Assembly: GCF_036323735.1 (NCBI RefSeq)
Contig: NC_086024.1
Location: 73,342,924-73,406,923 of the forward strand
Origin: Rattus norvegicus
Lineage: Eukaryota; Chordata; Mammalia; Rodentia; Muridae
Reading direction: 5' to 3'
Length of the DNA stretch: 64,000 bases
In this document: piece after piece, positions 24,100 through 35,396 of the stretch
How the letters are laid out: every line of letters starts with the position of its first letter
How positions within the stretch are numbered: position 1 is the stretch's first letter
Program-made: the position numbers and the translations under genes
The notes under the pieces: generated by a model
The model's database searches: none
What the model saw: only the letters and a program-made list of their open reading frames with translations
What the model was told of the DNA's origin: nothing

Positions 24100-24172
24100 G
24101 ATTGGGCTGGGACTAAACCTAGGGCATCTCAAACACAAAGTATGTCCTTCACCCCTAAGCCTTACCCCCTGC
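24100..24172 (-). mobile_element. B4/ID-related SINE fragment
   Basis: GGGCTGGGACTAAACCTAGGGC on the plus strand is the complement of a tRNA-derived SINE B-box region, followed by CACCCCTAAGCC. Short and decayed. Confidence 0.4.
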
Positions 24173-24579
24173 TTCTGTCGCTTTCATTTTTACCAAGCAC
24201 CCATACTCTACCTTTTGCAGTTTAGGTACAGAAACAAAGCTGGCATGTTTTTGTTTTTGTTCTTGTTTTTGTGTTTTCCTCTCCATGGTTTTCACTGACA
24301 GCAAATTCAGTTGTTGCAACCATAAGTTCTCATGAATGCACTCTGGATGAGTTTTGATATAAAATGAAGGTAACAAGAACATCATCCCTGTAGCACTGTG
24401 GACAACTAATCTGACAACCAAGACCAAGCGGCAGGCAGGTAACCTGCACAGGATGAATAGTTTGGATTAAAAAAAAAAGTGACTTCACATCTAGAGAAGA
24501 GAAAGCCAGATGGTTCAAGATTTCATTGTATTATATATTTATTCATTTTCAATTTCCTGTTTGCTCATTTATCCATTCG

Positions 24580-24716
24580 TTTTTTGTTTGTTTGTTTTTG
24601 TTTTTGAGAGCTTTTCACTCTGTATCCCAGACTATCTGGGTTGCAGAATTTCTCATCCTTCAGCTTCAGGTTTCTAGTAGCTGAGATTGCAGATGTCTGC
24701 CACTCCTCCCAGCTAT
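24580..24716 (-). mobile_element. B1 SINE, decayed
   Basis: Begins with a TTTG/TTTTG-rich stretch (A-rich tail on the opposite strand), then GAGAGCTTTTCACTCTGTATC, CCAGACTATCTGGG, GTAGCTGAGATTGCAG and GTCTGCCACTCC: the 7SL-derived B1 body read backwards. Old by divergence. Confidence 0.65.
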
Positions 24717-25080
24717 TATTGTGTATGCAGTGCATGGAATTTAAAGCTTTATGCTATGTTTAACTTCTTAATATCTTGTCAGTTTTCAGACAACTATTTT
24801 TTAAAACTGACTATATGCTAAAGATTATGTTTTACAGTCAAATATTTCAAAGAAAGCCACATGCATCACAAATGACAACTCTGGTCAGAAAAATCTCCCC
24901 ACTTTGCCACTGTTCAGTTTGCCTAACTGTTCATGTCAAGTGTTTACAATTTATGCCTAATTAGCATCCTGCTTGATTTCAAAATATAAAGCATACATCT
25001 TTAAACACAAAGACTTTTATCCTATTAGAACACAAGACAGTATTCAGATACTCACAGTGTGGTGCATGCATCCTGAAGAG

Positions 25081-25161
25081 AGGGAAGGAAAGAAGGAAGG
25101 AAGGAAGAAAGGAAGGGAGGAAGGAAGGAAGGAAGGAAGGAAGGAAGGAAGGAAGGAAGGA
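25081..25161. repeat. (GGAA)n microsatellite
   Basis: Tandem GGAA/GAAGGAAA units, about 80 bases. Open frames across it on both strands (poly-KEGR or LPSFLPSF) are artefacts of the repeat. Confidence 0.95.
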
Positions 25162-25837
25162 AGTGGGAAAAGTAAGGATGAAAAAGGGAAGAGGGGAACT
25201 GCACATGGAGAAAAGTCTACTTTCAGTATTTATTTCTTCACTTAAAACACACTACAAGGAATGGACTTTAGAGGAACATGAGGGGAATTCAATGCACATT
25301 AAATATTGATGATCGATTAGCAGTAATATGTGAAATTTGTTTCTTGGTTGCAACAATTCTAGCAGCAATGTAAGATGTTAACGATATAAAAAAATGAAAG
25401 CAAGATATAAAGGAATGCAGTGTCCCTTGCAACTAAAACTACTTTAAAACAAAATATTTATTTAAAACCAGAGAACAGTAAAAATCACTTGCTAATATAT
25501 TCATTTCAATTATTGACCTATATTCTTAGAATAATTTTGTTTCATGTTAAAGTCTCAGTGAATATTATTAATACAATTATGAATAAATATTTATTACACA
25601 CATTTAGGGGATGAAAGGCTTGGTCTATAATAGCAACAAAATCTTAGGAACATTTATTTGGTGAGTTTGGTTGCTGATCTTAATAAAAAAAGAGAGATGC
25701 TAAAGATCTGTAAGGACACTTGCTTCTGGACCTTTGTTTTCTCATCTGTGATCACAAAGCGATCTTACCTGTAACATGGTAAAGAGTGGAGCGGGCTACT
25801 ACTATAAAATATTTAGAGCTGCCCTTGGAATGCAGAA
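25162..25837. other. AT-rich unique DNA
   Basis: No gene or repeat identified between the GGAA microsatellite and the L1 3' ends that start near 25838. Confidence 0.5.
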
Positions 25838-27395
25838 GCAAAAGAACGCTGTACTCACTGATAAGTGGATATTAGTCAAAAAGCTTGGAATACCCACGAT
25901 ACAAAACATAGACCACATGAAGCTCAAGCAGAGAGAAAACCAAAGTGTGGATGCTTCAGTCCTACTTAGAAAGGAGAACAAAATAATCATGGAAGGAAGA
26001 GAGTCGGGGAGGCTTGGGAGGGGGAGGGAAAAAGGGGGCAGGATTAGGTATAGGAGCAGACCTGGGAGGTGTACAGAGGGTCATGAAATTGAACAGAGGT
26101 GTGTAGCAATGGGGGATGAGGAACTGGGGGTAGCCACCAGAAAATCCCAGATGCCAGGAAAGCAAGAAGCTCCCAGGACCCAATAGGGACAATATTAGCT
26201 GAAATAGCCAAAAAAAAGGGGGGGGAGGGAGAACCTATAGAAACCATATCCAGAGGTTAGGCATGGCCCCAGGTTGAGGGATGGAGCCATCCACCAATGT
26301 AAAAAATTTTAACTGCTGCTATCTAAAGGAAATGCAGGGACAAAGAGTGAAGCAGAGACTGAAAGAAAGGCCATCCAGAGACTGCCCCACCTGGCGATCC
26401 ATCCCACATGCAGACACCACACCCAGACACTAGTGCTGATGCCAAGAGTGCTGGTGTAGCTGTCTCTTGAGAGACTCTGCCAGAGCCTGACCAGTACAGA
26501 AACAGATGCTTGCAGCCAACCTTCTGACTGAGCATGGGGACCCCAATGGCGGAGTTCGGGGAAGGATTGAAGGAGCTGAAGGGTTTTACAACCCCATAGG
26601 AAGAACAACAATATCCACCAACCAGAGCTCCCAGAGTTCCCAGGGACTAAACCACCAACCAAATAGTACATATGGGTGGACCCATGACTCCAGCTGCATA
26701 TGTAGCATGTCCTTGTTGGTGCATCAATGGCAGGAGAGGCCCTTGGTCCTATGAAAGCTTGTTGCCCCAGTGTAGTAGAATGCTAGGGTGATGAGGTGGG
26801 AGAAGGTGGGTAGGAATGGAAACACCCTCACTGAAGCCAAGGGAGGGAGAATGGGATAGGGGTTTGCAGAGGGGAAAGCAGGAAATGGGATAATATTTGA
26901 AATGTAAATAAATACTGAACTGAGAATAGGACCCCCGTTGAAGGAATCAGAGAAAGAACTGGAAGAGCTTGAAGGGGCTCGAGACCCCTTATGAACAACA
27001 ATGCCAAGCAACCAGAGCTTCCAGGGACTAAGCCACTACCTAAAGACTATACATGGACTGACCCTGGACTCTGACCTCATAGGAAGCAATGAATATCCTA
27101 GTAAGAGCACCAGTGGAAGGGGAAGCCCTGGGTCCTGTTAAGACTGAACCCCCAGTGAACTAGATTGTTGAGGGGAGGGCGGCAATGGGGGGAGGATGGG
27201 GAGGGGAACACCCATAAAGAAGGGGAGGGGGAGGGATTAGGGGGATGTTTGCCAGGAAACCGGGAAAGGGAATAACAATCGAAATGTAAATAAGAAATAC
27301 CTAAGTTAATAAAGAAAAAAAAGAATTTCTCCCCAAAAAAAGAAAAGAAATGTAAATAAATAAAATATTCCATTAAAAAGAGAAAAAAGAATCAT
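25838..27395 (+). mobile_element. Older L1 3' end, interrupted by a younger L1
   Basis: Starts at the ORF2 stop region (ACTCACTGATAAGTGGATATT) and runs through the L1 3'UTR with its polypurine tracts near 25995-26045 and 26205-26230, to GAAATGTAAATAAATA at 26899-26914. It resumes at 27347-27395 after the nested copy. 5'-truncated; not coding. Confidence 0.8.
26915..27346 (+). mobile_element. Young-type L1 3' end nested in an older L1 3' end
   Basis: A 432-base 5'-truncated L1 that begins within the 3'UTR (CTGAACTGAGAATAGG, matching 35718 onward in copy B) and ends in an A-rich tail. It is flanked by identical 16-base copies of GAAATGTAAATAAATA (26899-26914 and 27347-27362), the target-site duplication. 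The target was the AT-rich end of the older L1. Confidence 0.92.
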
Positions 27396-27659
27396 TATTA
27401 TTTTATTGTTTTATTATTATCAAGTTGAATTTCCAAAAAGTAAAACTGTGGATAAGGTTAATACAGTGAAGAGGAAACAGAAAGTTTGAAAGAGGAAATG
27501 ACCAGATAAACTTAAATGATTAGCAGACATTTGACAATAAAATTTGGAAAGCATCAGGAAGAAGTGACCATTTACGTCATCTAAATAAATGAGATTGCAG
27601 GTGGGACAGCTGAGACAATATCCAATAAAGTCACTCCAAGGAGGGCAAGAATAGTCAGT

Positions 27660-28260
27660 TGGCACCTGCCATGGTTCAAAGGAGCATACCAGTACGGGTG
27701 AGGGGTGGAGCCAAAAAGATGCAACCACCAAACCCAGTCACTATTGCTGATGCCAAGAAGTGCTTGCTGACAGGACCAAGATATGGATATTTCCTGAGAG
27801 GCTCTGCCACAGCCCTACTGATACAGGTGAGGATGGTTGCAGCTAATCGTTGGACTGAACAAGGGGACTCCAGTGGAGGAGTTAGAGAAAGAACTGAAAG
27901 AGCTGAAAGGGTTTGCAGCCCCATAGGAAGAACAACAATATAACCAACCAGACCTCACCAGAATTCCCAGGGACTAAACCACCAACCCATAAGTACACAT
28001 GGAGGGACCCATGACTCAGCCACATATGTAGCAGAGGATGGCATTGTCCAGCAGCAACAGAAGGAAAAACCCTCTGTCCTGTGAAGGCTTGTTTCCCCAA
28101 TGTAGGGTAAGGCCAGGGCGTTGAGGTTAGAGTGGGTGGGTAGGAGTGGGAGCATCCACATAGAACCAGGGAGGTATAGGAGAGCGGAGAAAGGGAATAA
28201 CATTTGAAATGTAAATATATAAAATACTCAAGAAAAATAAAATTTAAAAAAGAAGAGAGA
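27660..28260 (+). mobile_element. L1 3'UTR, 5'-truncated
   Basis: Third plus-strand L1 3' end in this cluster: GTGCTTGCTGACAGGACC (27761), GGACTAAACCACCAACCC (27969), CTGTGAAGGCTTGTTTCCCC (28079), then ATTTGAAATGTAAATATAT and an A-rich end near 28258. Older wording than copy B. Confidence 0.75.
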
Positions 28261-28261
28261 A

Positions 28262-28928
28262 AGAATGTTTTCACTGCCTGCATATGCAATTCTGTATCTT
28301 TTACTCCTTGAATATAAGGTGTCCCAAGAAAAACTGTCATTAAATATGTTCATCTATGTGTGCCGAAGCCTAGAACATTGCAGATGTGCAAAAAAGCATG
28401 GAAAATTAAGGAATGAAATAATTATTTAAATCATGCAACAACTTTTCAAGTACTATTGCGTTGCCAAGATCCAGGCTTTTGTCAAAAACTGTATTACAAT
28501 ATTTCTTTTCATTGAAAAATGTTAGAAACTGGAACTGCATTATTTCAAACTGGAAACACTAAAGTTCCCCCAAGGAAAAAGAAATCAATCCAAAAATACA
28601 TACTACCAAGTAAGTCCAACATAAGCTACATTTAGCTTTTACACAAGGAATGACCAACTTCCTAAACACCTCCAAGAATGTAATCTTTGGGAAAGTCTTC
28701 TCTCCTCTGTGACCTTTGTCATCTTTGTAAACATATTCTTAACACAATAAAGTCTGCATCTTTCCTGTCTTAGTGGAGCAATGATATTGCTTTTGTGAGC
28801 ATAAAATTAGGCTGTCCACCCATGTTCTATAAGCAGTACATATGTTTTTACTTTGCACAGTTATAGTAGTTAAGTAGGTATCACAAATATTTTTTTTCCC
28901 ATTTAAGAATTTATGTGCATAAATCATT
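28262..28928. other. Unique AT-rich DNA
   Basis: No supported gene, repeat or RNA feature. Confidence 0.5.
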
Positions 28929-28930
28929 TT

Positions 28931-29008
28931 AGATAGATAGATAGATACATAGATACATAGATAGATACATAGACAGACAGATAGACAGACAGACAGACAG
29001 TAGATAGA
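28931..29008. repeat. (TAGA/CAGA)n microsatellite
   Basis: AGAT/ACAT units grading into AGAC units, about 78 bases. The long minus-strand frame across it is a repeat artefact. Confidence 0.93.
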
Positions 29009-29296
29009 TTGCATAGATATAGATATATGGGTATGTTACTATCTTTAATGATTTCTAAAGGATCAAAGTCAACATGTCTATTTCCCAAATCTAAATTTAG
29101 GGGAATAACAAGAAAAATGTAGGGGAAAAAGGTTAGGGATGAAATCTATCAGACTACTTAATAAATACAAGTGAGTTAAAACTAATTTTTTATCAAAATT
29201 AAACATTCAATTTGAATAAACAAAGAAAAATGATATGTGTAATTATTTTCTAGAGACATGGTTGAAATAAATCACACAGAATGAATGAAATTAATT

Positions 29297-29311
29297 AAAA
29301 AATAAACTCTG
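29297..29311. repeat. Left target-site duplication of L1 copy B
   Basis: AAAAAATAAACTCTG, identical over 15 bases to 36116-36130 on the far side of the element. Confidence 0.93.
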
Positions 29312-29339
29312 GGAGACACCGCAGGACCCTGAAGGAAAC

Positions 29340-30444
29340 AGACCGGATAAACAGTTCTTTGCAGCCAAATCCCGTGGGAGGGAGAGCTAAACCTTCAGAG
29401 AGGCAGACAAGCCTGGGAAACCAGAAGAGACTACTCCCTGCACACACATCTCGGACACCAGAGGAAAAAGCCAAAGACCATCTGGAACCCTGGTGCACTG
29501 AAGTTCCCGGAAGGGGCGGCACAGGTCTTCCTGGTTGCTGCCGCTGCAGAGAGCCCCTGGGCAGCACCCCACGAGCGAACTTGAGCCTCGGGACCACAGG
29601 TAAGACCAAATTTTCTGCTGCAAGAAAGCTGCCTGGTGAGCTTGGGACACACGGAAGCAGAATTTCTCTAGGACCGGGCACGTTCTGTGTTTACCGGAAG
29701 TCCCACACCCGCAGATCCCGGCCCTCAGCAGCTCTCTGCTCCCAGACCCTGTGAGAGAGAGACCCAACCGCCTGGTCAGGTGGGCACTCCTGAGGCTGCA
29801 GAGCGGAAGAGACCACTAACACTGCTCACCCCTGCCCACATCCCTGGCCCAAGAGGAAACTGTATAAGGCCTCTGGGCTCCCGTGGGGGAGGGCCCAGGA
29901 GCGGCAGGACTTCTGCGCCTGAGACACCACCAGAACCTGAAAGAAACAGACCGGATAAACAGTTCTCTGCACCCAAATCACGTGGGAGGGAGAGCTAAAC
30001 CTTCAGAGAGGCAGACAAGCCTGGGAAACCAGAAGAGACTGCTCCCTGCACACACATCTCGGACGCCAGAGGAAAAAGCCAAAGACCATCTGGAACCCTG
30101 GTGCACTGAAGCTCCCGGAAGGGGCGGCACAGGTCTTCCTGGTTGCTGCTGCTGCAGAGAGCCACTGGGCAGCACCCCACGAGCGAACCTGAGCCTCAGG
30201 ACCACAGGTAAGACCAAATTTTCTGCTGCAAGAAAGCTGCCTGGTGAACTCAAGACACGGGCCCACAGGAACAGCTGAAGACCTGTAGAGAGGAAAAACT
30301 ACACGCCCGAAAGCAGAACACACTGTCCCCATAACTGACTGAAAGAGAGGAAAACAGGTCTACAGCACTCCTGACACACAGGCTTATAGGACAGTCTAGC
30401 CACTGTCAGAAATAGCAGAACAAAGTAACACTAGAGATAATCTG
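29340..30444 (+). promoter_or_regulatory. L1 5'UTR with 608-base tandem promoter units, copy B
   Basis: The landmark GACCGGATAAACAGTTC starts at 29340 and again at 29949, and later landmarks repeat with the same 608-base spacing. The second unit runs into the leader that precedes ORF1. Each unit has a consensus splice donor on the sense strand (CACAG/GTAAGA; GT at 29600-29601 and 30208-30209). In L1 biology such monomers carry internal promoter activity; here that is inferred from position and family. Confidence 0.85.
30003..30332 (-). other. Antisense ORF in L1 5'UTR (ORF0-like position), 109 codons, copy B
   Basis: Starts at an ATG (30332-30330 read backwards, G at -3 and +4) and stays open for 109 codons, exactly as in copy A (5300-5629). 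The product begins MGTVCSAFGRVVFPLYRSS and has no recognised domain. The upstream monomer keeps much of the same frame (29652-29431) without this ATG. The conservation may only reflect the recent common ancestry of A and B. Confidence 0.4.
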
Positions 30445-31518
30445 ATGGCGAGAGGCAAGCGCAGGAACCCAAGCAACAGAAAACAAGACTACATGCCATC
30501 ATCGGAGCCCAATTCTCCCACCAAAACAAACATGGAATATCCAAACACACCAGAAAAGCAAGATCTAGTTTCAAAATCATATTTGATCATGATGCTGGAG
30601 GACTTCAAGAAAGACATGAACACACTTAGGGAAACACAGGAAAACATTAATAAACAAGTAGAAGCCTACAGAGAGGAATCGCAAAAATCCCTGAAAGAAT
30701 TCCAGGAAAACACAATCAAACGGTTGAAGGAATTAAAAATGGAAATAGAAGCAATCAAGAAAGAACACATGGAAACAACCCTGGATATATAAAACCAAAA
30801 GAAGAGACAAGGAGCTGTAGATACAAGTTTCACCAACAGAATACAAGAGATGGAAGAGAGAATCTCAGGAGCAGAAGATTCCATAGAAATCATTGACTCA
30901 ACTGTCAAAGATAATGTAAAGCGGAAAAAGCTACTGGTCCAAAACATACAGGAAATCCAGGACTCAATGAGAAGATCAAACCTAAGGATAATAGGTATAG
31001 AAGAGAGTGAAGACTCCCAGCTCAAAGGACCAGTAAATATCTTCAACAAAATCATAGAAGAAAACTTCCCTAACCTAAAAAAAGAGATACCCATAGACAT
31101 ACAAGAAGCCTACAGAACTCCAAATAGATTGGACCAGAAAAGAAACACCTCCCGTCACATAATTGTCAAAACACCAAACGCACAAAATAAAGAAAGAATA
31201 TTAAAAGCAGTAAGGGAAAAAGGTCAAGTAACATATAAAGGGAGACCTATCAGAATCACACCAGACTTCTCGCCAGAAACTATGAAGGCCAGAAGATCCT
31301 GGACTGATGTCATACAGACCCTAAGAGAACACAAATGCCAGCCCAGGTTACTGTATCCTGCAAAACTCTCAATTAACATTGATGGAGAAACCAAGATATT
31401 CCATGACAAAACCAAATTTACACAATATCTTTCTACAAATCCAGCACTACAAAGGATAATAAATGGTAAAGCCCAACATAAGGAGGCAAGCTATACCCTA
31501 GAAGAAGCAAGAAACTAA
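30445..31518 (+). pseudogene. L1 ORF1 (RNA-binding chaperone), one nonsense codon, copy B
   Basis: Encodes the L1 nucleic-acid chaperone that coats L1 RNA. 357 codons plus stop, beginning MARGKRRNPSNRKQDYM. A single GAA-to-TAA change at 30790-30792 (Glu in copy A) cuts the protein at 115 aa, inside the coiled coil; the rest stays in frame. Downstream of the stop, the open block from 30850 has the second half of the coiled coil, the RNA-recognition-like region (NLRIIGIEESED, PVNIFNKIIEENFP) and the C-terminal domain (RHIIVKTPNAQNKERIL, PRLLYPAKLSI). An ATG at 30850 could allow reinitiation, but this is speculation. Otherwise intact. Confidence 0.93.
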
Positions 31519-31576
31519 TGGTCTTGGCAACAAAAAAAGAGAATGAAAGCACACAAACATAAGCTCACATCCAAAT

Positions 31577-34500
31577 ATGAATATAAAGGGAAACAATAAT
31601 CACTATTCATTAATATCTCTCAATATCAATGGCCTCAACTCCCCAATAAAAAGACATAGATTAACAAACTGGATACGCAACGAGGACCCTGCATTCTGCT
31701 GCCTACAGGAAACACACCTCAGAGACAAAGACAGACACTACCTCAGAGTGAAAGGTTGGAAAACAACTTTCCAAGCAAATGGTCAGAAGAAGCAAGCTGG
31801 AGTAGCCATTCTAATATCAAATAAAATCAATTTCCAACTAAAAGTCATCAAAAAAGATAAGGAAGGACACTTCATATTCATCAAAGGAAAAATCCACCAA
31901 GATGAACTCTCAATCCTAAATATTTATGCCCCAAATACAAGGGCACCTACATACGTAAAAGAAACCTTACTAAAGCTCAAAACACACATTGCACCTCACA
32001 CAATAATAGTGGGAGATTTCAACACCCCACTCTCATCAATGGACAGATCATGGAAACAGAAATTAAACAGTGATGTCGACAGACTAAGAGAAGTCATGAG
32101 CCAAATGGACTTAACAGATATTTATAGAACATTCTATCCTAAAGCAAAAGGATATACCTTCTTCTCAGCTCCTCATGGTACTTTCTCCAAAATTGACCAT
32201 ATAATTGGTCAAAAAACGGGCCTCAACAGGTACAGAAAGATAGAAGTAATCCCATGCGTGCTATCGGACCACCACGGCCTAAAACTGGTCTTCAATAACA
32301 GTAAGGGAAGAATGCCCACATATACGTGGAAATTGAACAATGCTCTACTCAATGATAACCTGGTCAAGGAAGAAATAAAGAAAGAAATTAAAAACTTTTT
32401 AGAATTTAATGAAAATGAAGATACAACATACTCAAACTTATGGGACAATGAAAGCTGTGCTAAGAGGAAAACTCATAGCGCTGAGTGCCTGCAGAAAGAA
32501 ACAGGAAAGAGCATATGTCAGCAGCTTGACAGCACACCTAAAAGCTCTAGAACAAAAAGAAGCAAATACACCCAGGAGGAGTAGAAGGCAGGAAATAATC
32601 AAACTCAGAGCTGAAATCAACCAAGTAGAAACAAAAAGGACCATAGAAAGAATCAACAGAACCAAAAGTTGGTTCTTTGAGAAAATCAACAAGATAGATA
32701 AACCCTTAGCCAGACTAACGAGAGGACACAGAGAGTGCGTCCAAATTAACAAAATCAGAAATGAAAAGGGAGACATAACTACAGATTCAGAGGAAATTCA
32801 AAAAATCATCAGATCTTACTATAAAAACCTATATTCAACAAAATTTGAAAATCTTCAGGAAATGGACAATTTCCTAGACAGATACCAGGTATCGAAGTTA
32901 AATCAGGAACAGATAAACCAGTTAAACAACCCCATAACTCCTAAGGAAATAGAAGCAGTCATTAAAGGTCTCCCAACCAAAAAGAGCCCAGGTCCAGACG
33001 GGTTTAGTGCAGAATTCTATCAAACCTTCATAGAAGACCTCATACCAATATTATCCAAACTATTCCACAAAATTGAAACAGATGGAGCCCTAGCGAATTC
33101 CTTCTACGAAGCCACAATTACTCTTATACCTAAACCACACAAAGACACAACAAAGAAAGAGAACTTCAGACCAATTTCCCTTATGAATATCGACGCAAAA
33201 ATACTCAATAAAATTCTGGCAAACCGAATTCAAGAGCACATCAAAACAATCATCCACCATGATCAAGTAGGCTTCATCCCAGGCATGCAGGGATGGTTTA
33301 ATATACGGAAAACCATCAACGTGATCCATTATATAAACAAACTGAAAGAACAGAACCACATGATCATTTCATTAGATGCTGAGAAAGCATTTGACAAAAT
33401 TCAACACCCCTTCATGATAAAAGTCCTGGAAAGAATAGGAATTCAAGGCCCATACCTAAACATAGTAAAAGCCATATACAGCAAACCAGTTGCTAACATT
33501 AAACTAAATGGAGAGAAACTTGAAGCAATCCCACTAAAATCAGGGACTAGACAAGGCTGCCCACTCTCTCCCTACTTATTCAATATAGTTCTTGAAGTTC
33601 TAGCCAGAGCAATCAGACAACAAAAGGAGATCAAAGGGATACAGATCGGAAAAGAAGAGGTCAAAATATCACTATTTGCAGATGACATGATAGTATATTT
33701 AAGTGATCCCAAAAGTTCCACCAGAGAACTACTAAAGCTGATAAACAACTTCAGCAAAGTGGCTGGGTATAAAATTAACTCAAATGAATCTGTTGCCTTC
33801 CTCTATACAAAAGAGAAACAAGCCGAGAAAGATATTAGGGAAACGACACCCTTCATAATAAACCCAAGTAATATAAAGTACCTCGGTGTGACTTTAACCA
33901 AGCAAGTAAAAGATCTGTACAATAAGAACTTCAAGAGGAAAGAAATTGAGGAAGACCTCAGAAGATGGAAAGATCTCCCATGCTCATGGATTGGCAGGAT
34001 TAATATAGTAAAAATGGCCATTTTACCAAAAGCAATCTACAGATTCAATGCAATCCCCATCAAAATACCAATCCAATTCTTCAAAGAGTTAGACAGAACA
34101 ATTTGCAAATTCATCTGGAATAACAAAAAACCCAGGATAGCTAAAGCTATCCTCAACAATAAAAGGACTTCAGGGGGAATCACTATCCCTGAACTCAAGC
34201 AGTATTACAGAGCAATAGTGATAAAAACTGCATGGTATTGGTACAGAGACAGACAGATAGACCAATGGAATAAAATTGAAGACCCAGAAATGAACCCACA
34301 CACCTATGGTCACTTGATTTTTGACAAAGGAGCCAAAACCATCCAATGGAAAAAAGATAGCATTTTCAGCAAATGGTGCTGGTTCAACTGGAGGTCAACA
34401 TGTAGAAGAATGCAGATCGATCCATGCTTATCACCCTGTACAAAGCTTAAGTCCAAGTGGATCAAGGACCTCCACATCAAACCAGACACACTCAAACTAA

Positions 34501-35396
34501 TAGAAGAAAAACTAGGGAAGCATCTGGAACACATGGGCACTGGAAAAAATTTCCTGAACAAAACACCAATGGCTTATGCTCTAAGATCAAGAATTGACAA
34601 ATGGGATCTCATAAAACTGCAAAGCTTCTGTAAGGCAAAGGACACTGTGGTTAGGACAAAACGGCAACCAACAGATTGGGAAAAGATCTTTACCAACCCT
34701 ACAACAGATAGAGGCCTTATATCCAAAATATACAAAGAACTCAAGAAGTTAGACCGCAGGGAAACAAATAACCCTATTAAAAAATGGGGTTCAGAGCTAA
34801 ACAAAGAATTCACAGCTGAGGAATGCCGAATGGCTGAGAAACACCTAAAGAAATGTTCAACAACTTTAGTCATAAGGGAAATGCAAATCAAAACAACCCT
34901 GAGATTTCATCTCACGCCAGTGAGAATAGCTAAGATCAAAATCTCGGGTGACAGCAAATGCTGGCGAGGATGCGGAGAAAGAGGAACACTCCTCCATTGT
35001 TGGTGGGGTTGCAGACTGGTACAACCATTCTGGAAATCAGTCTGGAGGTTCCTCAGAAAATTGGACATTGAACTGCCTGAGGATCCAGCTATACCTCTCT
35101 TGGGCATATACCCAAAAGATGCCTCAACATATAAAAGAGACACGTGCTCCACTATGTTCATCGCAGCCTTATTTATAATAGCCAGAAAATGGAAAGAACC
35201 CAGATGCCCTTCAACAGAGGAATGGATACAGAAAATGTGGTACATCTACACAATGGAATATTACTCAGCTATCAAAAACAACGAGTTTATGAAATTCGTA
35301 GGCAAATGGTTGGAACTGGAAAATATCATCCTGAGTGAGCTAACCCAATCACAGAAAGACATACATGGTATGCACGCATTGATAAGTGGCTATTAG
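31577..35396 (+). pseudogene. L1 ORF2 (endonuclease/reverse transcriptase), one frameshift, copy B
   Basis: L1 replicase. 31577-32584 encodes the endonuclease: N in LNIN (about residue 16), E in QETHL, D and N in GDFNTP, and H in SDHHG are all present. 32409-35396 (995 aa) encodes the rest: LPTKKSPGPDGF, GMQGWFNIRK, TRQGCPLSP, the catalytic FADD (codons 33675-33686), and the Cys-rich CWRGCGERGTLLHCWWGC (34959-35013). The two frames overlap for 176 bases. The break is a 2-base loss in TATGGGACAATGAAAGC (32440-32456), where the frame otherwise expected from L1 relatives would read Trp-Asp-Thr-Met. No other stop occurs in about 1273 codons. Copy A has the identical lesion. Confidence 0.95.

Noticed and set aside
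24973..25245. Frames of Lys/Glu/Gly/Arg or Leu/Pro/Ser/Phe repeats
   Set aside because: Produced by the GGAA microsatellite, not by a gene.
28739..29014. 91-codon minus-strand frame with CLSVCLSVCLCIYLCIY
   Set aside because: Mostly a translation of the TAGA/CAGA microsatellite.
29340..30444. Regularly spaced repeats considered as a CRISPR-like array or satellite
   Set aside because: Only two long 608-base units, directly upstream of L1 ORF1; they are promoter monomers of the retrotransposon.
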